A DNA stretch of 64,000 nucleotides. Source: BQJU01 sp964015035 (GTDB lineage: Bacteria; Bacteroidota; Bacteroidia; Chitinophagales; Saprospiraceae). The notes under the pieces are model-generated. The model searched no databases, was not told the origin of the DNA, and saw only the letters and a list, made by a program, of their open reading frames with translations. The position numbers and the translations under genes are program-made. Of this stretch, positions 26,166 through 34,907 are shown one piece after another (the stretch's first letter is position 1; the number at the start of each line of letters is the position of its first letter). The stretch covers positions 1 through 64,000 of the forward strand of contig CAXHCA010000003.1 of the NCBI GenBank assembly GCA_964015035.1. The letters run 5' to 3'.

Positions 26166-27206
26166 ATGCCGTACCCTAAGCCATTATTTGCCGCCAGGTT
26201 CTTTTTAATACTGGCCATTGGAATGGCATTTTTTGGACTTCAGTTACTTTCCAAAGCTAACCAACAACTTAGCCCCTTATCCTTATTGTCTAGTTCCAAC
26301 AATTGGAATTTACCAATCGATATAGATTCCATTCCCAATCAGTCCAATTTACTTGAATGGAGAGCCAATATGATGAATGATTTAGGGCAATTGGTGGCCA
26401 ATTATCGCGAGAGCAAAAATAGTCCGGAAATACTGGAAAATTATCTAAGTAACAATGAAAAAAGTAAAAGGTGGCTTTCTACTATTCCCGTGGACTCCTT
26501 AGGCTTGCGACCTGTATTTTATCTAAGGGAGCACTTGATCAGAACGTTGATGTGTGAATTGGACATGGAGAGTAAGCACTGCGAGGCTGCTTGTGAGGCT
26601 ATTCAAAAAGCCATTCTCACTTATAACGAATTCACTGAAAATTACAAAGGCAAAACGATCAATATTTTACAAGCAAACAATACTCATTTTGTTCTTAATC
26701 GTGAAACGTTAGATGCTTTTGCTCAATCACCACGTACCGATGCCATTGGGTGCAATGGTTATCAAGACGAAACACCTTACCCTTATTTGGTGAATTATGA
26801 TGAGGTCTCATCTGTATTACAAAACCTTGAATTTCTTAAAAGCAGGGAACCGATTATACTCAACCTTACGAATGTTAAAGGCACGGCTACCTATCAGGAA
26901 CTACTGTCCTTATACGAAATGGATCATTCTCTTACAGATGGCCAGAAAAAAGTACTTTTCAGTTCCCTCAAGGCCCACAATGCTTCTAACCTATTGGCGC
27001 AACATCTTGATGAGGGAGGCGAAAAACAGCTAAGGGATATTGCAATGACAGAGGAAGTTTCTTCTGATTATTTCCGATTATTAAACCCCGCCGCAATGAA
27101 TTTGCAACTAATGCTCAGTAGCTATGGGCATGTTATGGGGCTTGATCATCCCAATGTCAAGATAAAATCCATCCGTCCTTACCCCGCCGGGGAAAAATCC
27201 GATTAA
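26166..27206 (+). CDS. Unrecognised protein with N-terminal membrane anchor or signal
   Basis: A 346-residue protein I do not recognise. The N-terminal hydrophobic segment (about residues 11-29, FFLILAIGMAFFGLQLL) suggests an exported or anchored protein. The remainder is soluble, helical and polar, with a cysteine cluster MCELDMESKHCEAAC around residues 135-150. There is no repeat or catalytic motif. The exact-consensus promoter upstream and a good start codon support that it is a real gene. It opens a group of three unrecognised genes. Confidence 0.6.
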   Translation: MPYPKPLFAARFFLILAIGMAFFGLQLLSKANQQLSPLSLLSSSNNWNLPIDIDSIPNQSNLLEWRANMMNDLGQLVANYRESKNSPEILENYLSNNEKSKRWLSTIPVDSLGLRPVFYLREHLIRTLMCELDMESKHCEAACEAIQKAILTYNEFTENYKGKTINILQANNTHFVLNRETLDAFAQSPRTDAIGCNGYQDETPYPYLVNYDEVSSVLQNLEFLKSREPIILNLTNVKGTATYQELLSLYEMDHSLTDGQKKVLFSSLKAHNASNLLAQHLDEGGEKQLRDIAMTEEVSSDYFRLLNPAAMNLQLMLSSYGHVMGLDHPNVKIKSIRPYPAGEKSD

Positions 27207-27245
27207 TCACATCATTTTTAATTACATATCAATTTAATTATTTGT

Positions 27246-27253
27246 TACTTTTG
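27246..27253 (+). promoter_or_regulatory. -7 box of the gene at 27304
   Basis: TACTTTTG matches TAnnTTTG and lies about 50 bases before the start. No good TTG is seen at -33. Confidence 0.45.
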
Positions 27254-27303
27254 AATAATGTGATTGAGTAATGATCACTTTTAACCTCAAGTAATCAAAA
27301 TTG

Positions 27304-28086
27304 ATGCAATACGGCTACAGAACCTTCTTTTTTGCCTTGCTCCAATGTTTCTTGATCCAGCTTATGGCCCAGGAAAAACCCTCTTCCGATCGATCTTACT
27401 ACACCACAACTCTTGAAGTTTCCAATCCATCTCATCGGGCTAAACGGTTTGAAATTCGTCGGGGCAGTATCCTCGCTAATGCCGATGCCAAAGAAGCGGT
27501 ACAAAACCTGATCATCTGCGATTTACTGGATTATCCAGAAGTATTGACCTTTACCTTCATCGATAGCCTCGAAACCTGGGTATCTCTCCTTCCCCCACAT
27601 TCGGGACCGTTTGAAGTAGAGGTAAAGTGTTTCTGCTTTAACCGAAATTATTTTGGGCCAAACTCGTCCAAAGGACCTTATGAAGCAACCAATCTCTTTT
27701 CAACGTTAGACTTAGATAAACTTTGTAAAAGTCAGAAAAGGGCCTGGGAGGAAATTACCAATAATTATAATCGACTGGAACGGACCACCATTCGTGGCCA
27801 ACATCCAAACTCCTTTAAGGGTGCCATCAGAAATGGAGTAAAGCGTTATTTGGTCAACAGAATTGGAATCCCTGGTGAGGCCCTGGACAATCTGTATCTG
27901 CACCCCGTCATGAAAGATGAGGAAAATGCTATTGTAGCAGATACGATCAACGTATTTGTACGAGGGAAGAGCGATAGCAAAGACTACTACCTGTTGGTAT
28001 TGGACCGCAAGGAAAGTCGGTTTCCTACACCAGAGAACCCCTATTATTTCATTCGCATAGAAGTGGATGTAATGGAATGTTATTAG
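27304..28086 (+). CDS. Exported protein of unknown function
   Basis: A 260-residue protein with a clear signal peptide (MQYGYRTFFFALLQCFLIQLM, cleavage near MAQ-EK). The ATG at 27304 is used; a TTG immediately before it is also in frame. The mature part is mixed alpha/beta, with FEVEVKCFCFNRNYFGPN and NVFVRGKSDSKDYYLLVLDRKESRF near the C-terminus. No family is recognised. It sits 17 bases before the pentapeptide-repeat gene, so the two are probably co-transcribed. Confidence 0.6.
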   Translation: MQYGYRTFFFALLQCFLIQLMAQEKPSSDRSYYTTTLEVSNPSHRAKRFEIRRGSILANADAKEAVQNLIICDLLDYPEVLTFTFIDSLETWVSLLPPHSGPFEVEVKCFCFNRNYFGPNSSKGPYEATNLFSTLDLDKLCKSQKRAWEEITNNYNRLERTTIRGQHPNSFKGAIRNGVKRYLVNRIGIPGEALDNLYLHPVMKDEENAIVADTINVFVRGKSDSKDYYLLVLDRKESRFPTPENPYYFIRIEVDVMECY

Positions 28087-28102
28087 CACCCTTTAAATTT
28101 CT

Positions 28103-29236
28103 ATGACCTTGCAAGACAACAGTTCTCATATTCCCAATTTCACCCTGAATGACTTGCCAAAGTTCTTTTCTATTCCACTGGTGGGGTTATGGCTATTGGT
28201 GTCTGCTTATACCGTTTTTGAACTGAGCAGCCACAAGCTGTTGCTGAATGGCCGTACGGCCCTGTTGCCAGCACTTCAATTGCCGTTGGAAGAGGTGACC
28301 ACCTTTCAAGCATTGGCCTTATTCTTCATCTTAAACGTAGGGGTCATTCATCTATTCCTGTTGTTATTGGAATGGCGCATCAAGAACAATGGCGGTCGGG
28401 TAGGCAATGTTTATTCGGCTTTGCGAGGGGTACATATCCTGGGGCTTTCTATCTTTTTGGCGGTGGAGTTATGGCAGATTTTTCGCCTGCACAACGGATT
28501 GTATTCTTTTTTAGCGCTCTTTCTCAGTGCTTTGGCTTTGCTGGGATTCATTTTCCAAAAACGACAGCAACTTTTGCCGGTATTGGTCGCCGTCATTGTC
28601 GGAGGTAGCATTTTGATTTACACCATTAACCTGGGGTGGTGGCCCTTCTTTAATCTCAATTTTACTAAACATTGTCTTTGCCCTTTGGAATCCCCGTACC
28701 AATACCTCATTCAAGATCGAAATCTGCGGGGAGCCTTTGCCGAGCAGCCAGTAAACTTTGAAAGACTCGACTTCAGAAATTGTGATTTTTCGGGGGCCAA
28801 CCTGGCTCTAGCTACTTTTGACAGCTGCTATTTTAGCCATAACACTCGATTTAAAGCAACTAATTTCCAGTCGTATCACGACCAGCCAGGAACGATTTTC
28901 AAAAACTGTACCTTTCGGAATGTAGACTTTTCTGACACGGACTTAAGTAAAGTTAAATTTACAAACTGCCAATTTTTCCCGGAGGTTGACTTTTCCCGTG
29001 CGAGCTTACGCTATACCCGCTGGGAAAAGACTGTACTGAGTGGCGCTGTTCACTTAAAACTGGATTCCCTCTGTATCAATGGAGGCAGTGAGTTGTACCA
29101 AGAAGTCATCTATCCCGATTATCTGTTACAAAACCTGCGGGAAAGGATCCTTCAAAAGGATTATCATTGCCGCATTTTACTCACTAATTGTACCATGCCC
29201 GAGTGCCTGGAATTAACAGAAAGATTACCTAAATAA
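28103..29236 (+). CDS. Membrane protein with C-terminal pentapeptide-repeat-like domain
   Basis: A 377-residue protein. The first half has about five transmembrane helices (roughly residues 20-195, for example LALFFILNVGVIHLFLLLLEW). From about residue 210 a pentapeptide-repeat-like region follows (NFERLDFRNCDFSGANLALATFDSCYF and TFRNVDFSDTDLSKVKFTNCQF), which would form a right-handed beta-helix. Membrane-fused pentapeptide proteins occur in many bacteria with mostly unknown roles. The last 60 residues contain several cysteines. Possibly co-transcribed with the exported protein upstream. Confidence 0.75.
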   Translation: MTLQDNSSHIPNFTLNDLPKFFSIPLVGLWLLVSAYTVFELSSHKLLLNGRTALLPALQLPLEEVTTFQALALFFILNVGVIHLFLLLLEWRIKNNGGRVGNVYSALRGVHILGLSIFLAVELWQIFRLHNGLYSFLALFLSALALLGFIFQKRQQLLPVLVAVIVGGSILIYTINLGWWPFFNLNFTKHCLCPLESPYQYLIQDRNLRGAFAEQPVNFERLDFRNCDFSGANLALATFDSCYFSHNTRFKATNFQSYHDQPGTIFKNCTFRNVDFSDTDLSKVKFTNCQFFPEVDFSRASLRYTRWEKTVLSGAVHLKLDSLCINGGSELYQEVIYPDYLLQNLRERILQKDYHCRILLTNCTMPECLELTERLPK

Positions 29237-29297
29237 AAGCTTATTGCTTACGCAAAAAGCTACTTTTGGCAACAAATTTTCATTTAAAATCCAAGTT

Positions 29298-30335
29298 ATG
29301 CCAAAATTTATTCTTCCAACCCTTTTACTTTTGTCATTATCCCTCACGGCTCAAAAGCTTCCTACCAAGATCGCTTTTGGCTCCTGTGGGCATGAAACCG
29401 TTGATCACCCTATTCTTAACGTGGTGACTAAACACCAGCCGGATTTATTTGTCTATCTGGGCGACAATATCTATGGTGACACCAAAGATATGGATGTGCT
29501 ACGCGCCAAATATGCCCTATTGGCTGCCAAACCGGAATTTCAACAATTGCGAAAGCAAGTTCCGGTCGTTGCGACCTGGGACGACCACGACTACGGCTGG
29601 AATGACGCGGGCCGCCATTACGCTTTCAAAGAGGAATCTAAAGAGATCTTTCTGGATTTCTGGGGAGAGCCCAAAGATTCTCCCCGGCGAGACCACCCCG
29701 GAATTTACACTTCCTACCTATTTGAAGATCAGGGAAAAACGCTACAATTGATCTTACTGGACAACCGCACCTTCCGCGATGACTTACGCAAGTACCGTGG
29801 CGAATTGCACTACGATAATAAATTCTTTTACCCTCTGGATTATTACCCACATGAGACCGCCGATTCTACCTTCCTGGGTGAAGCTCAATGGGCTTGGTTG
29901 GAAAAAGAATTACAGCGGCCGGCAGATATTCGCATCATCGGATCAGGATCTCAGTTTAGTATTGCCTACAATGGGTATGAAGCTTGGGCCAATTTTCCGC
30001 ACGAGCGGCAGCGCATGTTGGATTTGATTAAAAAAACCAAGGCGAATGGGGTACTATTTATTACCGGTGATGTGCATTATGCTGAAATATCGGTATTGAA
30101 GGAAGAAGGGTTGTACCCCATCTACGATGTAACGTCCAGTGGCATCACTTCTACCTGGTACTTTGCTACGCCCAATGCCAATCGTATTGAAGGGCCAGTT
30201 ATGGACAATCACTTTGGGCTGCTTACCATCGATTGGCAGGCTAAAGACCCAACGATTAAAATGGAAATAATTGATGTGCGCGACAATCAGCGTATTGAGC
30301 ATACTATTCCGCTGAGCGACTTGACAAAGTGGTAA
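29298..30335 (+). CDS. PhoD-like alkaline phosphatase
   Basis: A secreted metallophosphatase of about 345 residues. The start MPKFILPTLLLLSLSLTAQ at 29298 gives a clean signal peptide; a TTG at 29244 is in frame but less likely. Metal-site motifs are KIAFGSCGHE, LFVYLGDNIYGDTKD, VVATWDDHDYGWND and FITGDVHYAEIS, in the order found in the PhoD family. Substrates may be phosphodiesters or phosphomonoesters. It lacks the Fe3+-Ca2+ Tat-type N-terminus of classical PhoD and is exported by the Sec route instead. Confidence 0.88.
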   Translation: MPKFILPTLLLLSLSLTAQKLPTKIAFGSCGHETVDHPILNVVTKHQPDLFVYLGDNIYGDTKDMDVLRAKYALLAAKPEFQQLRKQVPVVATWDDHDYGWNDAGRHYAFKEESKEIFLDFWGEPKDSPRRDHPGIYTSYLFEDQGKTLQLILLDNRTFRDDLRKYRGELHYDNKFFYPLDYYPHETADSTFLGEAQWAWLEKELQRPADIRIIGSGSQFSIAYNGYEAWANFPHERQRMLDLIKKTKANGVLFITGDVHYAEISVLKEEGLYPIYDVTSSGITSTWYFATPNANRIEGPVMDNHFGLLTIDWQAKDPTIKMEIIDVRDNQRIEHTIPLSDLTKW

Positions 30336-30338
30336 TTT

Positions 30339-30398
30339 AAGGACTACTCAGCTAAAGAAATCCCCCGGCTTCCTGAAGCCGGGGGTACAAAAGTCCTT
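30339..30398. terminator. Strong bidirectional hairpin between convergent genes
   Basis: A perfect inner stem CCCCCGGCTTC (30362-30372) with GAAGCCGGGGG (30375-30385), and an outer pairing AAGGACT (30339-30345) with AGTCCTT (30392-30398). There is no long T run on either side, but its position between the phosphatase gene and sdhB fits transcription termination in both directions. Confidence 0.6.
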
Positions 30399-30424
30399 TA
30401 TCTGAAGGGTAGGTATAAATTTCT

Positions 30425-31177
30425 TTATACACTAGTCTCTGAACCAAAAACAGATGAGAAATAGTCTCGGTTCATTTTTGCGATATTTTCTACAGAAATT
30501 TCTTTTGGGCATTCCGCCTCACAGGCCGTCACATTGGAACAAGCGCCAAATCCCTCTTCATCCATTTGTTTGACCATAGCCTGTACACGGCGATTGGCTT
30601 CCACTTTACCTTGTGGCAACATATCCAAGTGAGCTACTTTGGCCGAGGTAAACAACATCGCCGATGCATTTGGGCAAGCCGCAACGCAAGCACCACAGCC
30701 AATACAGGCGGCGGCATCAAATGCTTCTGAGGCTACCATTTTTTCAATGGGCGTGTTATTCGCATCCTGAGCCTGGCCGGTATCCACAGAGATAAAACCT
30801 CCTGCCTGAATGATGCGGTCAAATGCCGTACGATCCACCACTAAGTCGCGGATCACCGGAAATGCCTTGGCCCGGAAAGGCTCGATGACAATGGTATCGC
30901 CATCTTTGAAATGGCGCATGTGTAACTGACAGGTGGTGGTACCACGCATGGGGCCGTGAGGTTGGCCATTAATGACCATATCACAGGTACCACAGATACC
31001 TTCCCGACAGTCGTGTTCAAAAGAAACCGGAGGTTCTTTTTTCGCCACCAGTTGTTCGTTGAGTACATCCAACATTTCCAAGAAAGACATGTGCTCAGTC
31101 ACATTATCCAGTTGATAAGTCACAAATCCTCCTTTATATTCTCCTCCCTGACGCCAAATTTTTAATGTAAGCTTCAT
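30425..31177 (-). CDS. sdhB: Succinate dehydrogenase/fumarate reductase iron-sulfur subunit
   Basis: Carries electrons from the flavoprotein to quinone at the inner membrane. The 250-residue protein has all cluster ligands: CREGICGTCDMVINGQ for [2Fe-2S], CIGCGACVAACPN for [4Fe-4S] and CSNVTACEAECP for the third cluster. It is the last gene of the minus-strand operon sdhC-sdhA-sdhB, 51 bases after sdhA. A strong hairpin follows. Confidence 0.96.
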   Translation of the reverse strand: MKLTLKIWRQGGEYKGGFVTYQLDNVTEHMSFLEMLDVLNEQLVAKKEPPVSFEHDCREGICGTCDMVINGQPHGPMRGTTTCQLHMRHFKDGDTIVIEPFRAKAFPVIRDLVVDRTAFDRIIQAGGFISVDTGQAQDANNTPIEKMVASEAFDAAACIGCGACVAACPNASAMLFTSAKVAHLDMLPQGKVEANRRVQAMVKQMDEEGFGACSNVTACEAECPKEISVENIAKMNRDYFSSVFGSETSV

Positions 31178-31228
31178 GGTTAATTTTTTTTGTGATTCTC
31201 TGACTAAAAGTCAATCAATAATGATGCC

Positions 31229-33256
31229 CTACTTGTAGGATCTGGTTTTGAGTTCTACATTATCAAATACCAGTTCTTCCTTGTGCATTTTTGGTTCTTC
31301 GTCCCATCCGTTGTATTCCCAGGCGGCAACGTAGGCAAACTCGTCGTCTCGACGCAGTGCTTCTCCATCTTCGGTCTGGTATTCTTCCCGGAAGTGACCG
31401 CCACAAGATTCTTCCCGATTTAGGGCATCCAGAATCATAACCTCGCCCAATTCCATAAAGTCGGCAACCCGAAGGGCTTTTTCCAACTCGGGGTTGTATT
31501 CTTCATTGCTGCCAGGCACAAAGACATCCTTGTAAAATTCATCTTTGAGTTCGCGCAGCAAGGTTCTTGCCTTTTGCAGGCCTTCCGCATTACGCGACAT
31601 CCCACAATAATCCCACATGATCCGTCCTAAGCGCCGATGGAAGCTTTCTACCGATTGGTTCCCTTTGACATTCAACAAAGAATTGATTCGGTTCTGCACC
31701 TCTTTTTCCGCTTTTTCAAAAGCAGGAAGTGTAGGATCGATCTTTGGGGTACGAATTTCTTTAGATAAGAAATCGCCAATGGTGTATGGCAAGACAAAAT
31801 ATCCATCTGCCAATCCCTGCATCAGTGCGGAAGCCCCTAAGCGGTTGGCTCCGTGATCGGAGAAGTTGGCTTCACCCGTAGCGAACAAGCCAGGAATATT
31901 GGTTTCCAAATTGTAATCTACCCAGAGACCTCCCATGGTGTAGTGAGCCGCCGGATAAATCTTCATTGGCATCACGTAAGGGTCCTCTCCGGTAATTTTT
32001 TCGTACATCTCGAACAGGTTACCGTACTTCTCCTCAACTACTTTTCTCCCCAATTCCAGAATTGTTTCTTTACTTGGGTTGTGCATACCGGATGCATGAG
32101 CTTTGGATTTGCCATATCGCTCAAAAGCAGCAGTAAAGTCCAAATAAACCGCCAAGCCGGTAGGGGCCACTCCTAGTCCTTCATCACAAGCGGTTTTAGC
32201 AGCACGAGAGGCTACATCACGAGGCACGAGGTTACCAAAAGCCGGGTATCTCCTTTCCAGGTAATAATCTCGATCTTCCTCAGGGATATCCAATCCCGTT
32301 TTGCGACCTTCCCGAATGGCTTTGGCATCTTCCTGTTTTTTAGGCACCCATACCCGACCATCGTTCCGCAAACTCTCCGACATCAAGGTCAATTTTGACT
32401 GATAGTCACCGGAAACGGGAATACAGGTCGGGTGAATTTGCGTAAAGCAAGGATTGGCCATTAGCGCCCCCCGACGAACCGTGCGCCAAGCGGCACTGAC
32501 ATTACAATTCATGGCGTTGGTTGACAGATAAAACACGTTGGCGTAACCACCTGTAGCCAAAACTACGCAGTGGGCCGCGAAACGTTCCAATTTGCCATTG
32601 AGTAAGTTGCGCGCGATGATTCCACGGGCCTTTTTCACGGTATTGCCGTCTTTATCTTTCTCATCTACCAGTACCAAGTCCAGCATCTCGTGACGGTTGT
32701 ACATCTCTACACTGCCCAGAGATATCTGGCGAGAAAGTGCCTGATAGGCCCCCAAGAGCAATTGCTGCCCGGTTTGGCCTCTGGCGTAGAAGGTACGACT
32801 CACCTGCACCCCTCCAAAAGACCGGTTGGCCAATAAGCCACCGTATTCGCGTGCCAGCGGCACACCTTGCGCCACGGCCTGGTCAATAATATTGCGGCTC
32901 ACTTCAGCCAGGCGATGCACATTTGCTTCGCGCGAACGGTAGTCACCGCCCTTGATGGTATCATAGAATAAACGGTAAACACTGTCGCCGTCATTTTGGT
33001 AGTTTTTTGCCGCATTGATGCCTCCTTGTGCCGCAATACTGTGTGCACGACGAGGACTATCATGGAAGGTAAAACACTTTACGTTGTATCCCAATTCGCC
33101 AAGAGTAGCAGCTGCCGAAGCACCGGCCAAACCAGTGCCTACTACTATGATATCGATACGTCTTTTATTATTAGGAGCAACCAGCGGCATTGTTGAGCGG
33201 TACTGTGTCCACTTTTCTGAAAGGGAGCCAGGAGGTACTTTTCCGTCTAGTTTCAT
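31229..33256 (-). CDS. sdhA: Succinate dehydrogenase/fumarate reductase flavoprotein subunit
   Basis: The catalytic subunit that oxidises succinate in the TCA cycle. FAD-binding VVGTGLAGASAAATLGELGY follows the N-terminus; RRAHSIAAQGGINAAK holds the histidine that binds FAD covalently. The active-site segment is HYTMGGLWVDYNLETNIPGLF, and ATGEANFSDHGANRLGASALMQGL follows. At 675 residues it fits the long B-type (Bacteroidota) form. It lies between sdhC and sdhB in the operon. Confidence 0.97.
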   Translation of the reverse strand: MKLDGKVPPGSLSEKWTQYRSTMPLVAPNNKRRIDIIVVGTGLAGASAAATLGELGYNVKCFTFHDSPRRAHSIAAQGGINAAKNYQNDGDSVYRLFYDTIKGGDYRSREANVHRLAEVSRNIIDQAVAQGVPLAREYGGLLANRSFGGVQVSRTFYARGQTGQQLLLGAYQALSRQISLGSVEMYNRHEMLDLVLVDEKDKDGNTVKKARGIIARNLLNGKLERFAAHCVVLATGGYANVFYLSTNAMNCNVSAAWRTVRRGALMANPCFTQIHPTCIPVSGDYQSKLTLMSESLRNDGRVWVPKKQEDAKAIREGRKTGLDIPEEDRDYYLERRYPAFGNLVPRDVASRAAKTACDEGLGVAPTGLAVYLDFTAAFERYGKSKAHASGMHNPSKETILELGRKVVEEKYGNLFEMYEKITGEDPYVMPMKIYPAAHYTMGGLWVDYNLETNIPGLFATGEANFSDHGANRLGASALMQGLADGYFVLPYTIGDFLSKEIRTPKIDPTLPAFEKAEKEVQNRINSLLNVKGNQSVESFHRRLGRIMWDYCGMSRNAEGLQKARTLLRELKDEFYKDVFVPGSNEEYNPELEKALRVADFMELGEVMILDALNREESCGGHFREEYQTEDGEALRRDDEFAYVAAWEYNGWDEEPKMHKEELVFDNVELKTRSYK

Positions 33257-33324
33257 GGTTGTGGTATTTAAAGGAAGTTGTTAGCAAATGTTTTTTTCAT
33301 CAATCAAGGAAATGCCGATGGTCA

Positions 33325-34014
33325 TTACATCAGGAAATACATGTACAATGGAATGATGGCGAATCCAAGCGGAATAAGGATGGCGTAGATCGTGCCAACG
33401 GTCTTGATGAGGGGCGTGTACTTCTTGTGATTCAAGCCCAAAGTCTGGAACGAACTTTGAAAGCCGTGCAACAAATGGAAGGCAATCACAATCATGGAAA
33501 CGACGTAAAGGACCACAAAGGTGACATCTTCATAGGTAGCAGCTACTAAGGCGTAGAGATCTTTTACCTCGTGCCCATCGTAGGAGGCATAGCCAATGAC
33601 ATCCAGTTTCATTTGTAACCAAAATTGATACAAATGCAATACGATGAAAATAAAAACTACCGTGCCAATCCATCCCATGGCACTTGCTACTTTAGGATGA
33701 TTGCGCTCTGCACCGCGATTGACCTTTACGGCATAGCCCTGACCGCGAGCAGCTTTATTCTTTCGCCACAGCATCCATCCCTGCACGGCATGCACCAGAA
33801 TAGATAAATAAAGCAGGTAAGAGACCGTCTTGATCAACGGATTGGTGGTCATGAATTCCGCGTAAAGGTTGAACTTTTCTCCACCATCATCAATCAACAA
33901 CTGTAGGTTGCCGATTAGGTGAATCACTAAAAAGATGATGAGAAATAAGCCGGTGAGGCTCATAATCATTTTTCTCCCTATAGAAGAAGTGAGAAAATTT
34001 GAAAACCAACTCAT
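33325..34014 (-). CDS. sdhC: Succinate dehydrogenase cytochrome b subunit
   Basis: The single membrane anchor of a B-type complex II (five helices, two hemes). The 229-residue protein has the N-terminal SSIGRKMIMSLTGLFLIIFLVIHLIGNL with a heme-ligand histidine, LSILVHAVQGWMLW, FIVLHLYQFWLQM and IVIAFHLLHGFQSSFQTLG. There is no sdhD, as expected for this type. It is the first gene of the operon, with a good promoter about 80 bases upstream. Confidence 0.94.
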   Translation of the reverse strand: MSWFSNFLTSSIGRKMIMSLTGLFLIIFLVIHLIGNLQLLIDDGGEKFNLYAEFMTTNPLIKTVSYLLYLSILVHAVQGWMLWRKNKAARGQGYAVKVNRGAERNHPKVASAMGWIGTVVFIFIVLHLYQFWLQMKLDVIGYASYDGHEVKDLYALVAATYEDVTFVVLYVVSMIVIAFHLLHGFQSSFQTLGLNHKKYTPLIKTVGTIYAILIPLGFAIIPLYMYFLM

Positions 34015-34093
34015 GTTCTTTGTTTTTAACGTTTTGTTACTTTTGCCACATAAAGTGGGTAAGAATTTGAATTTGACGCAAAACCGATCGATA

Positions 34094-34124
34094 CAAAGCT
34101 AAATGTTAAAGTCCAATTGCCCAA
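34094..34124 (-). promoter_or_regulatory. Promoter of the sdhCAB operon
   Basis: On the minus strand TTG (34122-34124), 20 bases, then TAGCTTTG (34094-34101), an exact fit to TTG-N20-TAnnTTTG. Confidence 0.75.
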
Positions 34125-34248
34125 CGGAAGTTTAAATTCATTGAAAATTGGCAGTTTATTTAGAATTAATCAAAATTGTTTTTGGATAGTCAACTTTAAT
34201 TCCTTCCTACTTGTTTGGGGAGGATAAACTGAATAGAAGCATTTGCTG

Positions 34249-34749
34249 ATGGAAGAGAAACAACAAATTGAGTTTAAATACTTTTTGGAAAAATTTCCCG
34301 AATTGGAATTGCCGATCACCTTGGGAGAGGAGTCGCATCATATATTTAGTCAAAACAATGAACCATTGCCATCTGCTATGGTGGAGCAGTTCTTGGCGCC
34401 CTTAGAAGAAGACCCCGTTGATGAACTAACCGAATTTGTCACTTGTTTTTCCCTGCCCGATACTAAGAAATTCCATGCGGTGGTTTATTGGAAAGCCGGT
34501 TTACTCAATTATCAATATCGATTGGTCACTTTCGACCTCCAAGGAAAATTGGTAGATCACAAGGTTATCGCGGGCACTCATGCCGATGACGGGGTTATCA
34601 CCCTTTCGGTGGCCACCATCAAAGAAGATTGGTTGATCATCATTGTTTCCGGTCAGACTTACGCTGACCCCAAAGCGACCTCCGATCCCACTTCCAGTAC
34701 GGCCAATCGCCTGGCAATCGGGACGGAAGGTAAAATTGTAAATCTGTAA
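34249..34749 (+). CDS. Hypothetical protein
   Basis: A 166-residue soluble, acidic protein that I do not recognise. The ATG at 34249 (MEEKQQIEFKYFLEKFPELELP) is used; an upstream TTG at 34243 is in frame. The central part is beta-rich (FHAVVYWKAGLLNYQYRLVTFDLQGKLVDHKVIAG). It has no signal peptide or membrane helix. It lies alone between the sdh promoter and a membrane protein gene. Confidence 0.65.
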   Translation: MEEKQQIEFKYFLEKFPELELPITLGEESHHIFSQNNEPLPSAMVEQFLAPLEEDPVDELTEFVTCFSLPDTKKFHAVVYWKAGLLNYQYRLVTFDLQGKLVDHKVIAGTHADDGVITLSVATIKEDWLIIIVSGQTYADPKATSDPTSSTANRLAIGTEGKIVNL

Positions 34750-34907
34750 AATTTTTTCTTCCTATCTTGCACTATTGCAAGCCCATAAAATATTGACCTA
34801 TCAGGCCCCGCGTCTTTCAATTTCTTATCCTGTTCGCCCTTGTTGAAGGCTTTTGCCAGACCTTCGGTCAACGGTATTGGGATAAAGATATCGCTGCCAT
34901 CCTCTAT

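Noticed and set aside
30339..30398. Strong hairpin considered as a small RNA gene
   Set aside because: It sits exactly between two convergent stop codons and has no promoter box, so termination is the simpler explanation.
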